From NCBI GenBank assembly GCA_032717465.1, contig CM064691.1, positions 4,861,569-4,925,568 on the forward strand: a stretch of 64,000 nucleotides of DNA. The letters run 5' to 3'. The notes beneath the pieces are model-generated. The model saw nothing but the letters and a program-made list of their open reading frames with translations. It made no database searches and was not told where the DNA came from. Position 1 is the first letter of the stretch, and every line of letters begins with the position of its first letter. Made by a program: the position numbers and the translations under genes. Positions 23,101-35,784 of this stretch are shown piece by piece. Origin of the DNA: Coenobita brevimanus (Eukaryota > Arthropoda > Malacostraca > Decapoda > Coenobitidae).

Positions 23101-24141
23101 TATAACTCAACCCGTGGATTAAGTGATGGACTAAGTCTTTGCTAAACCTCTCCACTTCGAAATTATTCTCGTAGGCAAAAAAGAAAGTTGCTTGATATTA
23201 GCAAGGATAAAACACAAAGTATATCATCAGACTAAAATAGTTAACTGGCTTTACGACAAAATTCCTTCGCCAAACCCCTTGAACCAAAGTGTGCGAGGAA
23301 TGGCTTAACCTTCCTGAAAGAGAAGAGAAAGAAGACTGATTGATACCTATTGACTACACGAGATTCACTTTCTGTTGTATTATAGCTGCCACTTGACTGA
23401 CTGTAGGTTACTCAGCTTTGGGGAGTCTTCTTGTACAGTGAAGAGTTAAACGAAGTCAATATTTAACATCTCTGGTTCGAAAGGCTTTTCTTACGTTGGG
23501 AAATTATCTTGATGGAGCTACAACAGATCTATAAATAAGTAATCGGACTGAAAAAGTTGAGCTACACACTCGATGTTTGCTAAGCTCCAATCCTTCCTTA
23601 AAATGCTATCTACAACCATCGATAAGTTTTCACTTCTACTGCTGGATGAACAGGGACGGGCACATTTCATTTGGGCGAAATATTCGTATTGTTACTCTAT
23701 CATTTGGGCGACTGTTTGTTTTATCATTTGGGCGACAACAAATCAGGAACTCCGTGAAATAGTAATCATCATTTGTGCGAAATCAAATTAAGACAAGAAC
23801 GGCATAAGTGCTTCGTTACGTATGGAGGTGAAGTACGTTTCGGATTAGTTTTGATTCACGGAGGCTACGTAGGTAGCCAGGCCTCACCACCATCCATACA
23901 CTGTGGCTACGTGAGCACAACAGCATCGCAAGGGACCTGCAGCAACTCAACTCTCAGTGGTCTGACGAGGAAGTGTTCCAGGAGACGCGTCGCACTGTGG
24001 GCGAAATGAAAGACAATATATATATTTTTTTTTTAACATATTCTGAGACAATAATTTTTTTTTAACAATTTACTACGCTTAATACATACTCCTTATGTGT
24101 AGGTGATGAAATGTAGCTTGATTTTCGTCAAGTGGCTTGTC

Positions 24142-24152
24142 ATGATAAACAT
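24142..24152. repeat. Target-site duplication, left copy, of nested LINE
   Basis: ATGATAAACAT, repeated exactly at 24870-24880. Confidence 0.8.
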
Positions 24153-24869
24153 CTATCTATCTATCTATTGCCAGACGCCTCAATCCCGTTTGGGGTGGCC
24201 ACAAACAAATCGCTTCCAAGTCGCCCTGTCCCCCGCCATTTCACTCCCCTGCTCCCAACTCACACACCCCTCTCTCATATACCTCTCCACCCCATCTCTC
24301 CATCTCATCCTCGGCCTCCCCCTCCCTCTTTCCCCCTCCACCTCACTCACATACACTCTCTTCGTCAGTCTTTCACCCTCCATCCTCTCCACATGGCCAA
24401 ACCACCTCAGTGTGTTCCTCATAACGCTTCCTATCACATCCACATCAACACCACAACGCTCCTTTATAACCTCATTCGTCAGCCTGTCTCTCCATGTGAC
24501 TCCACAGGCTCCTCTTAAATAACTCATTTCCACGGCTCTCACTCTTGACTTGTGTCCTTCCAACAACGTCCAAGCTTCACTTCCGTACGTTAGAGTTGGT
24601 ATCACAATACTGTCATGTAGTAACTTTTTCACTTCCATGCTCACTTCCCTGTTTCTTATCACTGCTTTCAAAGAACCAGCAACCTTTCTTCCCTGCTGTA
24701 CCCTTTCAAGCACTTCACCCTCCAAACCTCCATCCTTACTCATCACACTACCCAAGTACTTAAACGTACTCACATTTTCCAATTCCTCACCATCCAACCT
24801 CACTGTACATTCACTGACTTCACCTCTCTCAAAGACCATCACTTTACTCTTCTCTACATTCACCTTTAG
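24153..24869 (-). mobile_element. 5'-truncated LINE nested in the DNA transposon
   Basis: The minus strand encodes the C-terminal part of a LINE reverse transcriptase, from LKVNVEKSKVMVFERG through FKYLGSVMSKDGG and RWFGHVERM to a final KRFVCGHPKRD. It is the same family as 908-1709 and even shorter, lacking the ADD motif. The 3' tail ends GGCGTCTGGCA followed by (GATA)n (seen as CTAT repeats on the plus strand at 24153-24168). Exact 11-bp target duplications (24142-24152 and 24870-24880) flank it. The reading frame stays open, so the insertion is probably young. Confidence 0.88.
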
Positions 24870-25061
24870 ATGATAAACATGATTACAGGAATTTAAGACT
24901 GACAGGGTGCAGATAAGGTTTTCGCCCAAGTGAAGTAACGAGGACTTCAAAATGAAGCTTAATTTATCGCCCAGATGAAGAGGTAACTGTCGCCCAAATG
25001 ATGTGTTTTTTTCGCCCAAATGAAGGGCGTATTCGCCCAAATGAAATGCGCCCACAGGGAC

Positions 25062-26060
25062 AAGAGGAAACGAGCTTTGTCCATGAGTCTGACCGGCTAA
25101 CCGTACTCTACACCATATGATCCGCAACAGACCGCTGCCTCAAGTCCTTGGCAGATTTTTTTTTTTTTTCAAACCCTTGGCAGACTCCATATTCTGTTTC
25201 CTAAGGTTCAGCAGTCCAACATACCTCCCATCTTCATGTGTCACCATCTTGAAGCTAATACCCACCGTCCATACTGAATACTTACTCGTACCAGACTATG
25301 TACATTCCTGTTTCTCTGTTGGTATTCCCACAAGATATCTAAAAATGTTATTTTTGATGGATTTCAATGAAATTTTATGGATATGTGGGTCATGGACCAA
25401 GGAAGAGTTGGTTAAATTTTGGTGGTTGTCTACTCGTAAATTCATGTTCAGGTTCAGGAATGTTTTTTTTTTTTTTTTTTTTCCTGTCCACAAGATATCT
25501 CCAAAAGTTACTAATGCATTATAAAGAAATTTTTGTGGCTATCTAGGTCATGGGTCAAGGAAGCTTTCATTACGTTTTGGTGGTGATCTGAATTGTCTTG
25601 TAAAGGTGTTGGCGGAGGTATGCGCTCTTTGAATACTGCCCAGTTCAAGACTGTTATCTATGTCCAGTGGTATCTCTACCTCTTGTAAACCGAATCTCAT
25701 TTCCAAATGCCTTCATCCCACCAAAATCTAGATGCCTGAACATTACAAAAACATTATGAAATAGTCTCACTTTCTTGAACTTCATCTTCCATCACCAGGC
25801 CTTGCAAAATATATTTTACAGCCTAACACTGAACACATTATAGCCGTGGAGATATTGGGAACAATCATATATGGTTTATAGATACACAGCGGAAAGATTA
25901 TTGAAGCACTTCGTTGGCACTGTGTGTTGCATAGCGTGGAAAATGACACCGTCATGGGGAGGCATACATTTTTACACCAGTGCTCGAGACTGCGAGACGG
26001 GTGTTATGTTTTGCTGGGACATTGTCTGTGTTTCCCGTTGTGTGATAACATAATTCGAAC
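25062..26060. other. Unit 2 intergenic DNA matching 11368-12420
   Basis: No gene. Poly-T runs lie near 25157 and 25464. The open frame at 25871 is a shadow of non-coding repeat also present in unit 1. Confidence 0.5.
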
Positions 26061-26323
26061 AGTTATGATCTGATTTTAATTTAACTTGATGGAAGGATTG
26101 AAGATTATCCAAGAGGCAGATCTTTTCTCAAAGAACAAATGGTTAAAGTTCAAGGCCACAAAGCATGACTGACTTAAAGTTTTAATCCGATTTATACCTA
26201 ACTTCTTGGAAGGAATGAGGGTAAGCCAAGAACGAAGATAATCGATTCTGAGGATCAGTCAGATGTAAAGGTTGCAGAACAAAGTTCAGCCCGTGTGTAT
26301 TGTGTTGTATGGCTTAAAAAAAT

Positions 26324-26407
<84 letters not shown>

Positions 26408-27420
26408 CTCCCATGCCACTTGCTGCTTGGTTGGCTGCTGTAATACAAATGATTTATTTTTCAATTACTTATTCATTAATTTATTGTGTCTGTGTGTGCA
26501 CAAAACAGGGAAAGCAGTTTATATCTTATTAGGACTAAATTTGATGGAAGGGTCGAAGGTCAGCTAAGGGATTGATCTATTAAATTATTTTGGGGAATCA
26601 TAGGCGATCGGTTAAGGTCACACAGCAGGGACACCTTAAATAATTATTTTACTAACAATATTGTGGGGAGGCTGACGGTACGTCAGAGATTAAGGGACTT
26701 GACTTTTAACACACTCTGTCATATGAAGATCACAGTTAAAAATCATAGGTTCAGATCACATGGAAGGTAAACTTAAATAACTATAATCCGAATTCGACCA
26801 AAATTGGTGGAAGGATTGTGAGAAAGGCAAGAACAAAATTACCCAATTATAGGAACAGGTAGACAGGGGTCAGGGTCACAAGGCAGGATCAAAATTCAAG
26901 CCGTATGAGTTTGTGTGAACAGAATAACTAAAACAATTTCTATCTTATGTGAACCAAATTTGGAGGAAGAGTTGAAGGTCAGTCAGTGGGTTGGCCTAAT
27001 GTTTCTGAGAACAACAGTTCAGAGGTCTAGGCCAAACGACAAGTTCATCTTAAACACATTCATCCAATTTAAACCAAATTTTGTGGAGGTTTCAGGGTAA
27101 AGCAAGGATGAAGATACGTGATTTTGAGAACAATCAGTCAAAGGTCAAGGTCATAGGGCAACACATTTTAAATTCGATTTCATCCACCCTTAGTGGAAAG
27201 ACTGAGAGTCATCGAAGGATGAGGAAAGTCGATTTTGAGAATGAGAGGTCAATGATTAAAGTCACACGGAAAGGTCAAGTATGTTTTAATCTCATCTGAA
27301 CGAAATTTGATGGGAGGGCTAAGGATCAGGCAAGAATAATGTAATTCGATTTCGAGAATAATCAGTCCAATGTCAAGATCACAAGGCAAAGTCAAATGTT
27401 CTGCCTTAAACCAATTATAG
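26060..27420 (+). repeat. Long array of AGGTCA-containing modules (unit 2 copy)
   Basis: Counterpart of 12420-13690 with the same module order. It is interrupted by an expanded (TAA)n microsatellite at about 26327-26406. Confidence 0.68.
26327..26406. repeat. (AAT)n microsatellite, ~80 bp
   Basis: Two long runs of AAT/TAA separated by AACAATG. Unit 1 has only a few AAT units at the matching point (about 12670-12686). Confidence 0.88.
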
Positions 27421-27445
27421 AGCAGCATTTTTATACTCTCCTGAT

Positions 27446-28014
27446 GCTCCTTTTTACCCGTCCCCGTCCCGGAGAGGATCGGGGAAGGGTATTGTTTTTA
27501 CTCGGTTTGTCTGTCTGTTTGTTAACAACTTGACGCGAAAATTACTGGTGTAATTTTGACTAAAATTACAGGGATGATAGGCTGTGAACTTCTGATCACC
27601 TGATTAAATACTTGGCCTATTTGGGCCAAGGCCCCAGGCTGCAGGCCCTAAACATGCAAAAATAAATAAATAAATAAATAAATAAAATGGTAAAAAATCG
27701 TTCTTTCGCCATAACTCATTTCAAATTCGTCATATCGACACGAAACCAAAACCTAAAAGTGCATCTTTCAAATCTGCATCCCATAACATGCCTCATTACA
27801 TCAGGGGGGTCACCCCCCAGTTAGCGGTAGGGAGGTCAATATCAGGTGGGTTGGGCCTAAAATTTCAAATGGGCATAAAATCGTCAATTTTCACCTAATT
27901 TACTCCAAATTTGATATGTGACATGTTTGACTAGATATCCTGTTGTGTTTATACGTCAGCACTAAAATGACTGCCGGGGATGGGTTTGCTGTGCCTTGGC
28001 GCCGCTTGTTGTTG
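27446..28014. mobile_element. Dispersed repeat inserted in unit 2 only
   Basis: Unit 1 is continuous at the matching site (about 13715-13740). The insert starts near ACCCGTCCCCGTCCCGGAG and ends near GCCGCTTGTTGTTGT, and includes (AAAT)n at about 27660-27686. Part of it (TTTGTCTGTCTGTTTGTTAACAAC-like, then an ATTACAGGGATGATAG-type block) resembles sequence near 55,675-55,760, so it is a dispersed family. No coding sequence and no clear target duplication. Confidence 0.55.
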
Positions 28015-28579
28015 TATTCTCATTTTTCCCCATCAAACTGTTCTACGATTTAGTAATAAATGACCACACTGGACACGTCACGATCCCATTCCATGACAAA
28101 AAGGTATAAGAAGCAAAATCTGGATGACGGAAGAAAAACAGAAGCAGCCAAGGTGGCAAGAGTAGGGTCAGGTAAGCCCCATAGCTCGAACTGAGGCAGA
28201 TAGACATAAATACTATTTCATCACCTTCCACCCAATCTTTAGGCTTATTCTCATCACTTGTTTGGAACTGACTGAGCCAAGAAATATATTTTCAGTTCAG
28301 CTGACCAAAAGCATGCTTATAAATCAGCCTCCGACTAACACCACAACGATATCTGGTGTTATCATATAGAACATCAATGCTTCTTCTGCAAAAACACCGT
28401 AACTCATGTATGTATAAGAATAAGGGAAAGACATAATTGCATGTCCTATATATTTCAATGAAATATGCACATTTCAGATAAGTACTCCACACACATAGCA
28501 TGTGTCTGATGAACAAGGAGGAACATTGACTGGAGTTCTATCAAGATGACGATGGCCTAACAAACAACACATTAGCTCG

Positions 28580-29205
28580 TCAACCATAAGTGGTTATTGG
28601 TCCATACACAGGTCCCGGTCCATAGGCTGGTGCAGGCCTGTATGCTGGTCCAGGCCTGTAGGATGGGTAATGCGCCTCCCCGACGTAGCTGAAGTCAGCC
28701 ACGAAGCCAGAGTCTCCGTCAACGGCGTAGGCAACCTTCTGCAGGCGGCCGTCGGGAAGGTTGACAAAGTAGGAGCCTCGAGTCGAGTGTCCGTCGCGGT
28801 CCTCGCTGTGGCCGTAGTCGTTGCCGAATCCATCACTCACACCCCAGTCGAAGCTGTACACCGCCGGAGCCTGCGGAGGGAACATACACGAGGTAAAAGA
28901 GTGGGGCTGGAGGGGAGATGCAAGTAGAACACCTAATAATATAATGAGAGCTAGTGGCATTGTTACTGGAAAAACTCATGGACATTTTTTAATGTTTCAG
29001 TAATATACAGGTAATTATTAATCCATCTCAAAGTGAATATATTCTTGGCTATACCATCTCCTCATGCTAACATTGAGGCCTCTGCATCGATGTTTACCTG
29101 TATTTATACTTCTCCTAGAGCAACTTATTTTAAAAATGGAAGTAAAGATATAGGATTAATGTGTACCACAAGTTTGTCTTCGAATACGAAGAAAAGTATC
29201 GCTTG

Positions 29206-29245
<40 letters not shown>

Positions 29246-30593
29246 TGAATTATACTGAATATACATGGAAAGGCTATTCTTCAATGCAAACGTAATAAAT
29301 TGTCTTAACGCTAAGTTTGTAAAAGTATCGCTTTCAAAAATCCGATGTATAACCTCTGTTAAAGACAAATTCATTTTGTAACTAAAACTACGGTCGAATA
29401 ACAAGCTGCGGAATCGACGGATGAAAGCTAGTTCGAGCAAACATGTTTAATAAAGAGCGAAATCTTCCCAAGTAATTCATATCAGAAGGATGACAGTGCA
29501 AAATGTACTGTTAGCGTTAATTTACTTAACACCATCTATCTCAGCTACGAAAATACTTTAATGCTAAAATTAAATGCTTTATCGACATCCATAAACGCAA
29601 GTTTTTAACAAATGGCATATGTACACATTGCCTTCTCCATTGTGTGTACGGCCAATTGTAATTTAATGTAACTAAAAGAGAATCATAATACTAGCGCGGG
29701 TTGATTCCAGCTAAATACGAGGCACTGCAGCCAAGACTAACTAATGCTGTGTGATAATATTAGTAAGGCGTATGTACGATCCACTGCAACTAACATTGTA
29801 ATAAGGATCAGCAGGTCTGTACTCCGGCGTTGGTGTGTAGCGTGGAAGAGGCCCATATGAGGACAGCCTGACGGGGCCTGATGACACGACAGCCGCCACA
29901 GCCAACACAACAGCAACAGTCTGGTGCGGGACGAGAGGATGTACAGGTCAGGATAGGTCGCACCAGCAGATTCATGTAAGCCAGTACCCGATAAACAGCT
30001 TAATCACACACAAGGCTGTCTTCAACTAAACTGCTCTGCAAATTCTTGCCTACTCCAAGGAAATATTGGGATTATTTTTCTCAAACATTCGCCTGCCCTG
30101 AACCAGGATTATGCGTAACCCCTAAACTCCAATGAAGTATTTTTTTAATGTAAATCTTCATATCTCTAGACCATTTTAGCCATCTTAGGAAGGACCTCTC
30201 AGTGAAATTCTCATTGGAGGTAATCGCTGCAGTTTCAGAAGTCTCTCCTAAACTGAATTAAGTTGTCAGAAGATATAAATATTTACAAAAAATGAGGTCC
30301 TCCTGCCGTGGGAGACAAACCAACACAAATGTCTGCAGAGACTTCTACATAAGGACGGTGAACTGATTATTATTACAGTAAAGAAAGTTTATTGTTGGAA
30401 CTAAGTATTATAAAGAACTGAAATTTGTGTCATCTACATGCTGTATTATTCCACAACAGAAAACTGGCCTTCACAGTTTTTTTTTTTTTCTTTTGAGAGA
30501 GAGAGTTTTCTGGCCTGCCTCTGATGATGTAATAATACTATTCTAGATTCGTATGTGTGAAGAACGAATAATCAACTGGGCACACACCTTCAT
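28580..30593 (-). CDS. Cuticle protein gene B' (RR chitin-binding, pro-resilin-like)
   Basis: Coding exons on the minus strand are 30588-30593 (ATG AAG), 29795-29920 and 28580-28870, encoding 140 residues, with phase-0 introns of 667 and 924 bp. Splice sites are GTGTGT donor, GCACCAG acceptor, GTTAGT donor and CTCCGCAG acceptor. The signal peptide (MK, then TVAVVLAVAAVVSS) is followed by a linker GPVRLSSYGPLPRYTPTPEY, the chitin-binding domain at about residues 49-104 (YSFDWGVSDGF to GDSGFVADF, with PDGRLQK), and a GPAYRPAPAYGPGPVYGP-type tail. It faces gene A' tail to tail. This is the complete B-type copy; the unit 1 copy (psiB) is broken. Confidence 0.9.
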
Positions 30594-30644
30594 ACTCGCA
30601 GTGTGGTGGGTGAAGCTCGAGTGACTGAATTTGGCTCCGGCGTC

Positions 30645-30653
30645 TTTTATATA
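30645..30653 (-). promoter_or_regulatory. TATA box of gene B'
   Basis: TATATAAAA on the minus strand, 60 bp from the start codon at 30593. A perfect arthropod initiator TCAGTC lies at 30623-30628 (minus), about 27 bp downstream of the TATA box. Confidence 0.85.
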
Positions 30654-30704
30654 CCCTGGACCTGCTGGGGGGGGGGGCTGCTGAATTTTGTGCCTCATAA
30701 TGCG

Positions 30705-30812
30705 TATTCTCTCTCTCTCTCTCTCTCTCTCTGACAGTTATTCGGTTCTGAGGAGAGGGTGGCAAGCAAGAGTGGATAAGGTTTCAAAGGAGAGAGAGAG
30801 AGAGAGAGAGAC
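30705..30812. repeat. (CT)n and (GA)n tracts upstream of B'
   Basis: (CT)n at about 30709-30732 and (GA)n at about 30790-30811 (plus-strand sequence), 55-160 bp upstream of the TATA box. Gene C has the same order upstream. Confidence 0.85.
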
Positions 30813-31009
30813 GAATACAACTATACCCGCGAGTGTGGTTATCATTTCCCAAGAGATCAAGCCAGACTTTCTTTTTCTGTAGATTAACCTTGACCTCTAC
30901 CTTCCCCTTGTCTCATCCCTCACACGCCGAGCTCATTCAAGTCACACATTCTCCCCTTATTTATTTATTTAAATAGTTAGTTACACTGACGTTAGTTATT
31001 CTTATGACA

Positions 31010-31260
31010 GGCAAACGCGAGGGGAGTAATGTTGACAGAATTGGTGGTGGGGAGAATGAAGGGAAGGTTGGAAGGATAAGCGAAGATTAACTGAGAAAAG
31101 AGATGAGGACGAGAGGGGTAGGATGACTGTATGCGAAAAGTGAGAGTTAGAAAGGGGAAAAAAAAGAGAGAGAGAAAAAAGAAGAGGAGTAAAGAAAGGA
31201 AGGATGAAAGAAGGCGAGAAAAGAAAGGGAAACGAGGTAGGGGAAGAGATGAAGAAACAC
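31010..31260. repeat. Purine-rich tract (pyrimidine on the B' coding strand)
   Basis: About 250 bp of degenerate A/G-rich sequence with little C or T. The lysine/arginine-rich open frame over it is a composition artefact. Comparable asymmetric tracts precede A, C and D. Confidence 0.7.
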
Positions 31261-32090
31261 CAGCGTTCAAGTTACTTAGCCACATCTTCTACCATCCATC
31301 TTACTCAACGGAACTCGACATTTTTCAACAGATTCTGTTGATTTATCTTTGTCGTACAGAAAAAGCGCCAGCTTCACTGCCAGGTGTACAACCTGGAAAG
31401 ACTTGTGTCAACATTTTACTTTATTTTTTAGAAATGATTATACTGGTAATGCCCAGTCTCGGCCAATGAATGTGCAATAGTGCATTCTGACTTTATGTCA
31501 CTGATAAATAAACTGAAAATAAAATGTGACTACTTTGCATTTTTGGTAGAAAAATGTCGTGATGTTTCATTGCAGTAAGAAATATTTTCCTTCTGAGTAA
31601 GAGGTAGAAGATGGTATAAGTTTTCATACAACGTGAAATATGATTCAAGGGGTTGCAATTACATTTCGGAGTATTTTTGGTAATAACATAAAGTCAAACT
31701 TCCTCAGTTGCTGAAAAGGGTGATGCCACAAAACTTTACCTTCGCAACGACTCGAATGTTGCCAGCTTATATCTCTGTACTAACTTTTCCTTCCATCTTC
31801 CCTTTGGTTTGGTCTTTCGTTCTGTGGCTGTGCACAGAGCCATGTAGTCTTGGGTAAAATACAACTTTTCATAGCGAGGGGCGGTCACAACACACCGAAA
31901 TCATGGCTGATGTGAGATGCAGGCAAATTGCTGACTGAGTACCCTTTTCTTCTTTTCTGTATTACTCTACAGAATGATCCATTTTGCACTGTATATAAGA
32001 TCCACATTTAATATATTCTTTTGTCATCTGACATTAGCAAATTCTATACCAACACACAAGAATGCAATTCACTGATGATACGGAAAATAG
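31261..32090. other. Intergenic, no gene seen
   Basis: AT-rich unique-looking sequence without recognisable coding or repeat structure. Confidence 0.45.
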
Positions 32091-32429
<339 letters not shown>

Positions 32430-32815
32430 GTCAACAGAGTTGCTGAGGAACATTCATATCTGATACTGTATCTTCGGTAATTCAAGCACCACGATATCTA
32501 GTTTATCGTCTTACACATGCAGTATACTGTGACGCAATATCGTCATTCTCCAGAATAAAGGAAACATAAATCATAAATGGAACTCTGCTTTTGATGTGTT
32601 ATAAAGTTAAACCAACGAAAGCAACCATGTTCTGCCAGAATAACCAACTGTCTCAAACCTGTTCCTTAGGCTGCTTGAGTCCATTGGATTTCCCTGGGTA
32701 CCAACTGAGATCGCCAAGACCGTTGATTCTGGCGACGGTAAAAAATGCGGACTATACTCTTCTCAGTCCTGATTTACACATAGTTTGGGATGATATGCGA
32801 TTTCCACCATAAGCT

Positions 32816-32920
<105 letters not shown>

Positions 32921-33700
32921 GTAAGACAAATATTTCAATACTTTTCTTTTTTCAAACACGTGCTGAGAGTTGACCTATCAAGCTATAATTTTGTCTGTAG
33001 ATAGTGGGCAAGACAATTTGATTCGACTTGCCCATACTGAACACGTTAAAATTTTCACGTCGGGACATCGGGATTGAATAAAATGGACATTAATGATCAG
33101 TATCACTCAAATTTTGTCAACTGAGCCAAGCCATGTTAAGCATACCTGTTTTGGTTCTTGAAACGAAATACCCTACTTTAAGGGCAGAGTCGAATCCCCA
33201 ACCTTTAGGCAGACAAGTTAACCTCATGTAATCCCTTCCCTTTCGCAACTAGGATTTATTTTTGCGGGAACAACGAGAGACACGTAAAGAAGTGACACTC
33301 TGCTTTCCTTGTATTTCCTGCATCGGAACTTACGATACTCTTTCTCGTAACTAAGATCTTTTTTTAAAAACAAGAAGCATAGAAACACTCTGTGCTCCTC
33401 CATACCCTTTCGGTGAAAAAAAAAAAATAATAATAATAATTACAGTTACGCCAGGTACATATGATCATAAGTTTGTTTTGTGATGCCGAGCCCAGTTATT
33501 TATCCATCATTTATTTATTTCCTTATTTTATTTAGATTTATTAGTTATCATATATCTTTGACAAGCAGAAACGAGGGAAATCACAACAGGAGAAATATTA
33601 AATGGATGATTGACATAAAAGGAGGAGTGAATGTAGACATGACAGACAGGCAGACAGACAGATGAACGGGGAAGAAAAGATATTATCCAGGCAGTTTTAT
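32921..33700. other. Intergenic, no gene seen
   Basis: AT-rich with short homopolymers and (TAA)n near 33427-33440. Nothing else recognised. Confidence 0.45.
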
Positions 33701-33704
<4 letters not shown>

Positions 33705-33766
<62 letters not shown>

Positions 33767-33808
33767 CACTTCACCATCAAAGTTCACTGCTACCGAACAT
33801 CCATTTTG

Positions 33809-33849
<41 letters not shown>
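33705..33849. repeat. (GA)n then (TA)n microsatellites
   Basis: (GA)n at about 33705-33765 and (AT)n at about 33811-33849, separated by 45 bp. Confidence 0.9.
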
Positions 33850-33850
<1 letters not shown>

Positions 33851-34049
33851 GGAAAAAGTTTCACATCCTTAGAATACTCACAAAAACCTTTTTTAGCTTG
33901 ATGAAAATGATAATTACCAATAAAATCCTTACAATTACTCAAAAAGGCCAGTGTAAAGATGTAATAACATGGAATTTTAGATTACAATTCAGTAACTTTA
34001 AGCATCATTGTTGGGAAATAAACCAATGTTGAGGGATGCAATAATCATA

Positions 34050-35050
34050 AATGTTTCCCATCCTGGCTAGTTTAGCCTCATGCATCTAGTGGACAGAAAA
34101 GTAAAAAACTACTTAAGCTACCAAGACAAATGGCTATGAAGTCTTGCTCCAACTGTGCCTATACTCACCAGACACAAAAGGATGAATGCCGCTCCAACTT
34201 AACATACCATATCCTCTTCACTACAGAAATACATGAATCTCAAACACATCCGTAATTTTCTCTCTTTAACCAACGACTCCAATCGACAAGACACTCAAAA
34301 TATCTAGGACTTACATTAGATACACATAATTAACATTTTCTCAGAGCACACATAACACCAGGCAAAAAGTATCCCGTAAATTCGACGCCCTGAAGACACT
34401 CTCGGGCACTGCCTTTTGACAGCTGAAAGAATTCATGAAAACCATCTGTAAACAAGTCATTAGAACTACAGAGAATTTCGCTAACCCAGGCCGACCCCAG
34501 CCTTATCAACATAAACATAAATAAACTTCATCTAAGACAAAAGAAATCCTTAAGAGTAATACAGGATGTCTGAATCCACAAACATATATATCTTGCATCA
34601 AAAAACAAAAAAGCTTCCAGTCAACGATAATAATTATGAAGATAGGACACACAGTTCATTGTTTCAGCTCAACACCCATCCCATCTTTGTGTCCCTGTCT
34701 TGCATCACCACCCTCCCAAAACAAAGAAAACAAGAACGATTTCTCATCACTAAACAGATTATCTCAGAAACATCCCTCCTCCTTCACCGAACACTACACT
34801 TCATAAACACATACATGGATGCATTGCCACCAAAGCCATTCAAAAACTTTAACTAAATAGCAACTTTCACGAACCACCACCAGATACCCACCCTGAGAGA
34901 CACGAGTGCACCTAGCCAGACTGCCACAAGACTAACAAAAGATACAACCCACAAATAATCCACTCTGCCAACACCGCAAAGCAACATCCTACACCATAAA
35001 ATTCTTACCCACTTCATGCATCACACTGTTACGACACAAGCACTTCTTCT
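34050..35050 (+). mobile_element. Heavily decayed LINE (reverse transcriptase C-terminal region)
   Basis: The plus strand, with many stops and frameshifts, retains a recognisable reverse-transcriptase thumb region: a HSKYLG-like part at about 34290-34310 (ACACTCAAAATATCTAGGAC), HTRQKV-like and KFDALKTLSGTAF, QLKEFMKTICKQVIRT, then the SLRVIQ-like segment and a long Pro/Thr/His-rich C-terminal part. It resembles jockey-type LINEs and is clearly older than the other LINE copies in this window. The ends are not defined. Confidence 0.6.
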
Positions 35051-35660
35051 ATTTAATAACAGAAAACCTCAGGAAGTGACTGGTTCAAGCGGTCAGTTTC
35101 CTGCAGTCCAAAGGGTTTACATCCAGATCAACTTGGGGTTACAACAACAACAACAACAACAGTCTATATTTACAAGCTTCCATATTTCTTCTGAAACCAA
35201 CAACCATTCTTCAAATATCTACATCCCACAAAAATCTAGACGCCTTCACATTACAATGCCTTGATAAAATTATAACCCTCTCCCATGCTTCTACCACATA
35301 CAAACATTAAACATCATCCACCATCACCAAAGCTTGTAAAATATATTTCTACAGCCTGGCAATGACCAAATTATAGTTACAGTAACAATAGCACAATTAT
35401 AATCAGTTATATATATTGAGCGGTTCGTGAAAGTACTTTGCTTGTCTTGTTCCTTGCCCAGCCGGAAGACTGATAACGTTATGGCAGGACACATATTTCA
35501 TTATCATTTTTCCAGTGAGGGGTTCTATGATGTCATAATTAACTAGAAGCCATTTCACGATCAGATCTCACCACCCGGGTAGCAGCAAAGTTTTTCCTCG
35601 GCAGATAATTTTGTACCTCCTTTTCTTATTTGACGCAAATTCAGGATGTAAAATACACAC
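35050..35660. other. Repeat DNA related to 12.0-12.3 kb, no gene
   Basis: The segment with CATCCCACAAAAATCTAGACG and ATATTTCTACAGCCTGGCAATG-like sequence aligns with 12040-12250 and 25690-25880, suggesting the C locus is an older duplicate of the A/B unit. A short (AAC)n lies at 35142-35160. Confidence 0.5.
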
Positions 35661-35687
35661 AGACAAAGCCAGCCAGCCAACCTTAAC

Positions 35688-35751
35688 CTGGAAACATTAC
35701 CACTCTGCTCGCTCTGCAACGCAGGTGGTAAGCGGGTGATAATGTTTCCAG
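35688..35751. repeat. Imperfect hairpin, 16-bp perfect ends
   Basis: CTGGAAACATTACCAC at the left pairs nearly perfectly with GTGATAATGTTTCCAG at the right. A related, weaker version is at about 36090-36140. Confidence 0.6.
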
Positions 35752-35784
35752 TTGCGAGATTGGATGGCTGGGATTATTTGTGTG

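Larger units (their letters stand above)
23658..25053. mobile_element. Non-autonomous DNA transposon, 8-bp TSD, subterminal repeats
   Basis: The ends are inverted repeats, GGGCACATTTCATTTGGGCG on the left and GGGCGCATTTCATTTGGGCG on the right (minus strand). Exact 8-bp target duplications ACAGGGAC lie at 23650-23657 and 25054-25061. The paralogous site in unit 1 (11360-11367) has a single ACAGGGAC and no insert, confirming the boundaries and placing the insertion after the duplication. Inside each end the motif TCATTTGGGCGA recurs several times, inverted between the ends, as in transposase subterminal binding sites. Without the nested LINE the element is about 670 bp and encodes no recognisable transposase. 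An 8-bp duplication fits hAT, P, Merlin or Mutator-like elements; I cannot choose among them. Confidence 0.88.

Noticed and set aside
24870..25127. N-terminal extension of the minus-strand LINE frame at 24.2-25.1 kb
   Set aside because: The frame continues by chance into the host DNA transposon beyond the LINE boundary set by its target duplication.
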